64,000 nt of DNA from JAEUJM01 sp964635055. Lineage in GTDB: Bacteria; Actinomycetota; Acidimicrobiia; Acidimicrobiales; DATDAH01. Location: the NCBI GenBank assembly GCA_964635055.1, contig CAZWMT010000011.1, positions 79,816 to 143,815 of the forward strand. The letters are read 5' to 3'. Both the position numbers and the translations under genes were made by a program. The notes under the pieces were generated by a model. The model made no database searches, was not told the DNA's origin, and saw nothing but the letters and a program-made list of their open reading frames with translations. Every line of letters starts with the position of its first letter. Position 1 is the stretch's first letter. This document shows, piece after piece, positions 58,778 through 64,000 of the stretch.

Positions 58778-59634
58778 GACGAGGCCTCCTTCCCGGACGT
58801 CTTCTTGGCGGGCTTGGCGTCGACCTTGGTGGCGATCGGGCCCCGGGTGCCGGTCAGCAGCTCCACCAGGCCCCGGAACCGCTCCGCGACCTCGGCCTCG
58901 TCCACGGTCTCGAACCCCGCCGCGGTGATGGTGGCCACGCTGGGGTAGATGGCCCGGACCAGATCGGGCCCGCCGGTGGCCGAGTCCTCGTCGGCCGCCT
59001 CGAACAGGGCCGAGATGACGAGGTCGATCACCGCTTCGCGGGTCATCCCCGGGCGGTAGCCGATCTTCACGACCGCCCCCGCGTGCAGGCTGCCGGAGCC
59101 CGTGGCGGCGTACTCGCTCTCCTCGTACCGGCCGCCCGTGACGTCGTACTCGAACAGCCGCCCCTCGCCGAGCGCGAGGTCGTACCCCGCGAAGAGGGGC
59201 ACCACGGCGAAGCCCTGCATGGCGGCCGGCAGGTGGCCCCGCACCATCTGCGAGAGCTGGTTGGCCTTGCCGTCGAGGCTGATCATCGTGCCCTCGACCT
59301 TCTCGTAGTGCTCGAGCTGCAGCTGGAACAGCTTCACCATCTCGATGGCGGGCCCGGCCGCGCCGGCGATGGCGACACCCGAGTGGCGGTCGGCGGGGAA
59401 CACCTTGTCCATGTGGCGGTGGCTGATCAGGTTGCCGGAGGTCGCCCGGCGGTCGCCCGCCATCACCACACCGTCCGCGAACCGCACGGCCACGACGGTG
59501 GTGCCGTGGCTGAACGTCAGCCGGTCGGCGTTGGCGTCGCCCGAGGAGAACTCGGGCTGGAGACCCTGGGCGCGCAGCAGGTGCAGGAAACTGGGGCCGG
59601 GATCGTCCCCGACCGGGAAGTGCGGAAGCGTCAC
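58774..59634 (-). CDS. prcB: Proteasome subunit beta (catalytic)
   Basis: A 286-residue precursor. The propeptide ends at HG and the catalytic Thr (about residue 45) begins the TTVVAVRFADGVVMAGDRRAT segment. It forms the inner catalytic rings; self-processing exposes the Thr. GTG at 59634 gives a propeptide of 44 residues, similar to other actinobacterial forms. TAGCCT lies 7 nt upstream, formed partly by the stop codon of the PhoX-like gene, so it may have its own leaderless message. Confidence 0.95.
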   Translation of the reverse strand: MTLPHFPVGDDPGPSFLHLLRAQGLQPEFSSGDANADRLTFSHGTTVVAVRFADGVVMAGDRRATSGNLISHRHMDKVFPADRHSGVAIAGAAGPAIEMVKLFQLQLEHYEKVEGTMISLDGKANQLSQMVRGHLPAAMQGFAVVPLFAGYDLALGEGRLFEYDVTGGRYEESEYAATGSGSLHAGAVVKIGYRPGMTREAVIDLVISALFEAADEDSATGGPDLVRAIYPSVATITAAGFETVDEAEVAERFRGLVELLTGTRGPIATKVDAKPAKKTSGKEASS

Positions 59635-59641
59635 GGCTCGG

Positions 59642-59647
59642 AGGCTA
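59642..59647 (-). promoter_or_regulatory. Leaderless -10 hexamer TAGCCT for prcB, overlapping a stop codon
   Basis: Minus-strand TAGCCT, 7 nt, then GTG at 59634. The TAG (59647-59645) is the stop of the PhoX-like gene. Confidence 0.5.
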
Positions 59648-61066
59648 TCGGTTCGCCGGGGTGTCGCTTCCGTCGTCGGTGACGCCGTCATCGGTGCGGT
59701 CGACGCCCTCGGCGGGGGCCCCGGCCCGGTTGCGGACCCACCACACCGCGGCGCCGGTGGCGGCCAGGCCGACGACCATGGCGCCACCGACGAGAGGCAG
59801 CGTCGAGTCGCCGCCACTGTCGTCGCCGCCGCCTCCGTCGCCGGTGGCGGTTGCCGCCGACGTCGCGGAGGCAAGCGTGGTCGCGGTGGTCGCAGTGTCG
59901 ACGGCCCGGAACGGGCCGGTGACCGCGTAGCTGACGCCGCGATTGTCGGGGCCCCCTCGCTGCGAGCCGAAGTACAGGGTGGTGCCGTCGGGGCTGAAGG
60001 CAGGACCCGTGATCTCGGACGGGAGGCCGTCGGCGGGCACGCCCTCGTCCACGACCCGCACGAACGGGATCGTGTCGCCTTCGGGCGTGACGATCACGAC
60101 CTCCATGTTCCCGCCGTCCTCGGCCACGTACAGGTCCCCCGTCCCGGGCTCGAGGGTGATGTTGTCCACGCCCGTGAGCTCGCCGGTGCCGTCGTAGACC
60201 ACCTCCATCGTCTCGTCCCCGGTGTCGTAGCGGCGCACCTGGTCGTCGCCCTTGGTCGAGAAGTACACCGACCCCTGGTCGAACCACACCCCCTCGCCGC
60301 CGTCGAAGGCGGTGCTGTCGGGCACCTGCTCGCGCGTGGGGGCGTCCGCCGCAGACGGATCCGGCACCTCGAGCCAGCTCACCGTCCCGTCCGCGGCCAC
60401 CTGCGCCACCTCGAGCTCGCCGCTCGACAGGTCGGGGTACGCGTCGGGGGTGAAGCGGTAGAACCGGCCGTCGGGCCGATCCTCGGTCAGGTAGAGCTGC
60501 TCGCCGTCGGGGTCGACCGCCACCGCTTCGTGGGGGAAGGCACCGAGCGCGGGGCGGGGCTCGGCGGTGATCTGGCCGCTCGGGTCGCACTCCCACACCA
60601 GGCCGCCCTCGATCTCCTCGCAGGACAGCCATGCACCCCAGGGCGTCGGCCCGCCGGCGCAGTTCATCGTGGTGCCCTCGAGTATGCGCTGAGCGCCGAC
60701 CACCTCGCCGTCGGCGTCGAAGGTGATTCCGCTGGCACCGCCCTCGCCCTCCAATGGATTCTCCGAGTTGACCGCCAGGTGCCATCCCCCGGCGGCGAGC
60801 GGGAAGGTGGCGGCACCGTCGGGGAACACCGGCCACGTGTAGCCGGTGCCCTCCACCTCCTCGTCGGACCGGGCCAGCACCCGCGAGCGGAAGCCCTCGG
60901 GCAGCAGCAAGCCGTTCCCGTCGGGCGTGCGCCCCTCGATCGACCCGTACGGCCCCTCAGGGCTCCCCTGCCGCGTGGCGGCGCCCACGGGACGCCACAG
61001 CGCCGGCGCCAGCACCGCCGCCCCCGACGAGACGGACACGGCACGAAGGAAGTCCCGGCGGCGCAT
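59645..61066 (-). CDS. Tat-exported PhoX-like (DUF839) protein, membrane-anchored
   Basis: A 473-residue protein with a Tat signal (MRRRDFLRAV and a hydrophobic core). The mature part, NGLLLPEGFRSRVLARS...CAGGPTPWGAWLSCEE...AFPHEAVAVDPDGEQLYLTEDR, follows the PhoX/DUF839 phosphatase-like beta-propeller family; calcium/iron ligands would come from the Glu/Asp residues in those motifs. A Gly/Ser stalk, one C-terminal membrane helix and an acidic tail follow. It lies between prcB and the toxin-antitoxin pair, an unusual neighbour for proteasome genes. Confidence 0.85.
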   Translation of the reverse strand: MRRRDFLRAVSVSSGAAVLAPALWRPVGAATRQGSPEGPYGSIEGRTPDGNGLLLPEGFRSRVLARSDEEVEGTGYTWPVFPDGAATFPLAAGGWHLAVNSENPLEGEGGASGITFDADGEVVGAQRILEGTTMNCAGGPTPWGAWLSCEEIEGGLVWECDPSGQITAEPRPALGAFPHEAVAVDPDGEQLYLTEDRPDGRFYRFTPDAYPDLSSGELEVAQVAADGTVSWLEVPDPSAADAPTREQVPDSTAFDGGEGVWFDQGSVYFSTKGDDQVRRYDTGDETMEVVYDGTGELTGVDNITLEPGTGDLYVAEDGGNMEVVIVTPEGDTIPFVRVVDEGVPADGLPSEITGPAFSPDGTTLYFGSQRGGPDNRGVSYAVTGPFRAVDTATTATTLASATSAATATGDGGGGDDSGGDSTLPLVGGAMVVGLAATGAAVWWVRNRAGAPAEGVDRTDDGVTDDGSDTPANR

Positions 61067-61072
61067 GGCCGG

Positions 61073-61078
61073 AACCTA
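61073..61078 (-). promoter_or_regulatory. Leaderless -10 hexamer TAGGTT for the PhoX-like gene
   Basis: Minus-strand TAGGTT, 6 nt, then ATG at 61066. The palindrome at 61081 sits just upstream of it. Confidence 0.55.
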
Positions 61079-61080
61079 GC

Positions 61081-61092
61081 GTTCACGTGAAC
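61081..61092. promoter_or_regulatory. Perfect 12-bp palindrome GTTCACGTGAAC
   Basis: Lies 2 bp upstream of the -10 hexamer of the PhoX-like gene, where an operator or activator site would be. GTTCAC recalls the half-site of actinobacterial PHO boxes, but the direct-repeat spacing is wrong for one. Confidence 0.5.
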
Positions 61093-61119
61093 GCCCAGGT
61101 GAGGCGAGTCTCGGCGTCC

Positions 61120-61158
61120 GGGAACACTTGTCCCCCGTCTCGGGGGACGAGTGTTCCC
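61120..61158. promoter_or_regulatory. 18-bp hairpin in the divergent region between the PhoX-like and antitoxin genes
   Basis: GGGAACACTTGTCCCCCG (61120-61137) pairs with 61141-61158 with one A/G mismatch (a G-U pair in RNA). It precedes the antitoxin promoter and lies upstream of the PhoX-like gene, so it does not look like a simple terminator for either. Confidence 0.55.
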
Positions 61159-61168
61159 AAACCGGCTG

Positions 61169-61197
61169 TTGATCGGTGCACCAATCGTACGTACACT
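61169..61197 (+). promoter_or_regulatory. Promoter of the DUF1778/GNAT pair with possible operator
   Basis: TTGATC (61169-61174), 17 bp, TACACT (61192-61197). The spacer contains the palindrome GGTGCACC (61175-61182) and CGTACG, where the antitoxin could bind to repress its own operon. AGGAGG then precedes the GTG at 61225. Confidence 0.55.
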
Positions 61198-61224
61198 CGT
61201 CTGCGGCGGAGGAGGTGACGACCA

Positions 61225-61500
61225 GTGGCACCCACAGCGAAAGGCGCCCGCGTGAACCTCCGACTTCGCGTTTCCGACGACGAGTTGATCCGCACTGCTG
61301 CAGCCCAGACCGGGCAGAGCGTCACGGACTTCCTCACCGAGTCCGCGGTCGACCGCGCCCGAGAGGTCCTGGCCGATCAACGAGAGTTCGTCGTGGACGA
61401 AGCGACGTGGGATCAGCTCCTCGAGATCCTCGACCGACCACCGCGGCCCAGCGCACGAATGGTCGAGCTGCTGGCCCAGCCTTCGCGTATCACCCGCTGA
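61225..61500 (+). CDS. DUF1778 antitoxin (TacA-like)
   Basis: A 91-residue protein: a ribbon-helix-helix start (RVNLRLRVSDDELIRTAAAQ and TGQSVTDFLTESAVDRAREVL), then the C-terminal toxin-binding tail (FVVDEATWDQLLEILDRPPRPS), as in TacA antitoxins. It should bind the promoter dyad and neutralise the GNAT toxin encoded 12 nt downstream. The GTG start has AGGAGG upstream. Confidence 0.9.
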   Translation: MAPTAKGARVNLRLRVSDDELIRTAAAQTGQSVTDFLTESAVDRAREVLADQREFVVDEATWDQLLEILDRPPRPSARMVELLAQPSRITR

Positions 61501-61512
61501 ACCGGCCGCCAC

Positions 61513-62016
61513 GTGCGTCTCGCCCGGTTCGATGTCGTCGCGCCCACCAAGGCACGGCGACGAGCCTTCGACTGCGGCGTCGTGGGCCTGAACCAGTGGC
61601 TGGCGCAGCAGGCCCGTCAGAGCATGGCATCTCGAGACGCGGTCACCTACCTGCTCCTCGATGGGCAGGACGACCGGAGTCCGATCGCGGGTTACTTCTG
61701 CATCGCCGCCGGCTCGGTGATGAGATCCGAGGTGCCCGATGCGTTCGCTCGGCGGGCACCGGATCCGATCCCGGTCATCCGCATCGGCCGGTTCGCCATC
61801 GACCGGGATCACCAGGGCAAGGGCTGGGGCGGCCAGCTGCTCCAGCAAGCGGTGCTCGGCGCGATCAGTGCCGGCGAGCTGCTCGGAGCCCGCCTTCTCC
61901 TGGTCGACGCGACGAACGACGACGCGTCGGCGTTCTATCGGCGATTCGACTTCGTCGCATCGCCGATCCACCCCCACCAGCTCTTGTTCGACCTTCGCTC
62001 GATCGCGAGCGCCTGA
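61513..62016 (+). CDS. GNAT-family toxin (TacT-like)
   Basis: A 167-residue GNAT protein: FDCGVVGLNQWLAQQA at the start, the acetyl-CoA loop in RFAIDRDHQGKGWGGQLL, catalytic-region Tyr in ASAFYRRFDF. Toxins of this group acetylate the amino group of charged tRNAs and stop translation. The pairing with DUF1778 supports the toxin call. It occupies the strand opposite to the proteasome genes and ends 24 bp from the pup stop. Confidence 0.88.
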   Translation: MRLARFDVVAPTKARRRAFDCGVVGLNQWLAQQARQSMASRDAVTYLLLDGQDDRSPIAGYFCIAAGSVMRSEVPDAFARRAPDPIPVIRIGRFAIDRDHQGKGWGGQLLQQAVLGAISAGELLGARLLLVDATNDDASAFYRRFDFVASPIHPHQLLFDLRSIASA

Positions 62017-62040
62017 CCGGGTGGAGCTGCGATCTGAGCG

Positions 62041-62235
62041 CTACTGGCCGCCCTTTTGGACGTAGCTGCGCACGAAGTCCTCGGCGTTGGTCTCGAGGAC
62101 GTCGTCGATCTCGTCCAACAGGTCGTCGAGCTCGGCCTTGATCTTCTCACCCGTCTCGGAGGTGGCGGGCGCCTCATCGACGTCGGCTTCCTCGCGGGCG
62201 GGGGCGGGCCGGCGCTTCTGCTCTCGTTCGGCCAT
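62041..62235 (-). CDS. pup: Prokaryotic ubiquitin-like protein Pup
   Basis: A 64-residue protein. The C-terminal half EKIKAELDDLLDEIDDVLETNAEDFVRSYVQKGGQ (residues 30-64 in part) is the conserved coiled-coil that binds ARC, ending GGQ. The C-terminal Gln means Dop must deamidate it to Glu before PafA can use it. AGGAG precedes the ATG at 62235. It lies 46 bp from dop, as in most actinobacteria, but is cut off from prcBA by a toxin-antitoxin pair and a PhoX-like gene. Confidence 0.96.
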   Translation of the reverse strand: MAEREQKRRPAPAREEADVDEAPATSETGEKIKAELDDLLDEIDDVLETNAEDFVRSYVQKGGQ

Positions 62236-62281
62236 CAGTCGCTCCTGTCCGTTCGTACGGTGTCCTGCGGATCCCAGTCGG

Positions 62282-63802
62282 TCACGATCCCAACCGCTCC
62301 AGCAACTCGGCGGCGGTCTCGCATTCCTCCACCAACGTACCCACATGGGCCTTCGTTCCACGCGTCGGTTCCATCATCGGGACCCGGCGCAGGGTCTCGG
62401 CCCCCACGTCGAACACCAGCGAGTCCCAGTTCGCGGCCACGATGTCGTCGCCCCACTTGTCGAGACAGCGCCCCCGGAAGTAGGCCCGTGTGTCCGGCGG
62501 CGGGCTGGCGATGGCGGCGGCCACCTCCTCGTCGGTGCTGAGACGCTCCACGCCGAGGCGCGGGAACAGGGCCTTGGCCGGGCGCAGGTCGTGGTACTGC
62601 AGGTCCATGGCCGAGAGACGGGCGTCGTCCCACTCGAGGTCGTGGCGGTCGCGGTAGCCCTCGAGCAGGCGGTACTTGGCCACCCAGTCGAGCTGGTCGG
62701 CCAGCACCATCGGGTCGGACTCGAGGTGCGTCAGCACCGACTCCCATCGGGCCAGGACGTCCTGGCCCACCGCGGTGTCGGCGCCCAGGCACTCCAGGCC
62801 GGCCACCTCGGCGTACTTCCGGGCCCGGTCGAGCAGCTCCCACTGCACCTCGAGGGCGGTGACCGTGGTGCCGTCGGCCAGCTCGAGCGGCTCGCGCAGG
62901 CCCGTGTCGTAGGACACCCGGCGCATGGCGGCCACGGGCGACAGGAAGCGGAACTCGCGGGGCAGGAAGTCGTCCTCGATCATGCTGAGCACCAACGCGG
63001 TCGTGCCCACCTTCAGGAAGGTCGAGACCTCGGAGAGGTTGGCGTCGCCCACGATGACGTGCAGGCGGCGGTACTTCTGCGCGTCGGCGTGGGGCTCGTC
63101 GCGGGTGTTGACGATGGGGCGCTTGAGCGTGGTCTCGAGGCCGACCTCCTCCTCGAAGAAGTCGGCCCGCGAGGTCAGCTGGAAGCCGATGCTGTGGCGG
63201 GAGAGCCCCGGCGCCTCCGTGCCCACCTTGCCCGCGCCGGTGAAGATCTGGCGGGTGACGAAATGGGGGGTGACGTGGGTGACGATGCGCGAGAACGGCA
63301 CCGAGCGTGCCATCAGGTAGTTCTCGTGGCACCCGTAGGAGTTGCCCTTGCCGTCCGAGTTGTTCTTGTAGACGACGATCTCCTGGCCCTCGGGCAGCAG
63401 GCGCCCGGCGGCGGCCATCGACCGGATCAGGATCTGCTCGCCGGCCTTGTCGAACACCACGATCGAGCGGGGATCGGCGCACTCGGGGGTGGAGAACTCG
63501 GGATGGGCGTGGTCGACGTAGTAGCGGGCGCCGTTGGTGAGCACGGCGTTGATCAGGTGGGTCTCGACCTCGGGGGCCATGGCCCCCTCGGGGGCGCTGC
63601 CGCGTGCGTCGTTGCCGGGTGACTCGTCCTCGAAGTCCCAGCCCACCTTGGCCACCGGGTGGGCGGCGTCGGCGGCGCGGGCCAGCTCACCCATGTAGGC
63701 GTTGATGAGGACGGACGAGGCGGCGATGGGGTTGGACTCGCCCGCGCCGCGCAGGACGATGCCGAACTCGGTCTCGAGACCGATGATCTTGGGCAGCGCC
63801 AT
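62282..63802 (-). CDS. dop: Pup deamidase/depupylase Dop
   Basis: A 506-residue enzyme related to PafA. IIGLETEFGIVLRG begins the active-site sheet; a longer loop after it (residues 40-70, including DESPGNDARG) is the Dop loop absent from PafA. HPEFSTPEC, YKNNSDGKGNSYGCHENYL and NTRDEPHADAQKYRRLHVI match. It converts Pup Gln to Glu and removes Pup from substrates. ATG at 63802 is 22 bp from the ARC stop. Confidence 0.95.
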   Translation of the reverse strand: MALPKIIGLETEFGIVLRGAGESNPIAASSVLINAYMGELARAADAAHPVAKVGWDFEDESPGNDARGSAPEGAMAPEVETHLINAVLTNGARYYVDHAHPEFSTPECADPRSIVVFDKAGEQILIRSMAAAGRLLPEGQEIVVYKNNSDGKGNSYGCHENYLMARSVPFSRIVTHVTPHFVTRQIFTGAGKVGTEAPGLSRHSIGFQLTSRADFFEEEVGLETTLKRPIVNTRDEPHADAQKYRRLHVIVGDANLSEVSTFLKVGTTALVLSMIEDDFLPREFRFLSPVAAMRRVSYDTGLREPLELADGTTVTALEVQWELLDRARKYAEVAGLECLGADTAVGQDVLARWESVLTHLESDPMVLADQLDWVAKYRLLEGYRDRHDLEWDDARLSAMDLQYHDLRPAKALFPRLGVERLSTDEEVAAAIASPPPDTRAYFRGRCLDKWGDDIVAANWDSLVFDVGAETLRRVPMMEPTRGTKAHVGTLVEECETAAELLERLGS

Positions 63803-63824
63803 CAGAGACCGGTACCGATCATCC

Positions 63825-64000
63825 CTAGAGGTACTGGCCGGTGGCCATGCGCTCGATGGCCCGGCCGCCGGTGGTGTCCTCGTCGTCCTTGGTGATGAGG
63901 GTGCGCACGTAGACGATGCGCTCGCCCTTCTTGCCCGAGATCTTGGCCCAGTCGTCGGGGTTGGTGGTGTTGGGCAGGTCCTCGTGCTCCTTGTACTCCT
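63825..64000 (-). CDS. arc: Proteasomal ATPase ARC/Mpa, C-terminal end (runs off the window)
   Basis: The last 57 residues read ...NPDDWAKISGKKGERIV followed by the ARC/Mpa end ATGQYL. The terminal GQYL is the motif that docks into the proteasome alpha ring. The rest of the hexameric ATPase lies outside the window. It is followed by dop in the same direction. Confidence 0.9.
   Translation of the reverse strand, partial: EYKEHEDLPNTTNPDDWAKISGKKGERIVYVRTLITKDDEDTTGGRAIERMATGQYL

Noticed and set aside
61081..61110. PHO box upstream of the PhoX-like gene
   Set aside because: The TCAC-like half-sites are 12 nt apart instead of the 11-nt period of PHO boxes, and the clear feature is a palindrome.

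Overview
The window is high-GC DNA from an actinobacterium. A full Pup-proteasome gene set (arc/mpa, dop, pup, prcB, prcA, pafA, pafB, pafC), a DUF4193 protein, a tandem ThyX-like protein, DDTTTT-type linkers in exported proteins and an S-layer-homology protein together suggest class Acidimicrobiia. That placement is an inference from gene content, not a measurement. Genes are packed tightly: most operon junctions are 4-nt ATGA or GTGA overlaps. Many first genes have no Shine-Dalgarno site but carry a TAGNNT hexamer 6-8 nt before the start codon, as expected for leaderless mRNAs.

Layout. 1-977: truncated Ser/Thr kinase and a universal stress protein. 1098-4651: four-gene ABC exporter. 4679-6834: sphingosine-1-phosphate-lyase-like PLP enzyme, divergent from a DJ-1/PfpI protein. 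6989-13293: oligopeptide importer (lipoprotein, two permeases, two ATPases) with an internal hairpin and a 3 x 50-bp repeat that forms coupled micro-ORFs between the permease genes. 13397-17705: metallo-beta-lactamase-fold protein, RsgA, a lipoprotein and a beta-propeller protein. 17773-18585: PhyH-type dioxygenase. 18598-24741: TetR-headed operon with two P450s (one is CYP51), an SDR, a ferredoxin, a SnoaL-like protein, a beta-hydroxyacid dehydrogenase and a CMD-family protein; its first five genes match the mycobacterial cyp51 locus. 24842-28496: inositol-phosphate synthase, LysR, a lipoprotein and a DinB-like protein.

28544-36168 is probably a cobalamin-scavenging locus: an ECF transporter (S, fused A-A, T), two surface alpha-toroid proteins resembling the alpha domain of intrinsic factor/transcobalamin, a cobalamin riboswitch, and a DUF4430-like protein resembling the beta domain. 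36212-38570: three exported Cys-pair proteins and a small zinc-finger gene whose start codon sits at the centre of a 32-bp palindrome. 38784-44120: an Arg/Gly/Asp-rich unknown, HAD, enoyl-CoA hydratase, NUDIX, GNAT, an unknown, and DUF4193. 44248-47789: tandem ThyX-like protein, M20 amidohydrolase and a DAG-kinase-C-domain-like protein.

47830-64000: helY-tatC-tatA, two small genes, a GDPD, lepB, pafC-pafB-DUF3866-pafA, prcA-prcB, a Tat-exported PhoX-like protein, a DUF1778/GNAT toxin-antitoxin pair on the opposite strand, pup, dop and the end of arc. The order broadly follows the mycobacterial mpa-to-helY region. The most unusual observations are the split intrinsic-factor-like B12 system, the micro-ORF relay, four junctions where a TAG stop codon forms part of the next gene's -10 hexamer, and two start-codon-centred palindromes. 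No tRNA, rRNA, CRISPR array, insertion sequence or prophage was seen, and no gene-free stretch exceeds 300 bases.
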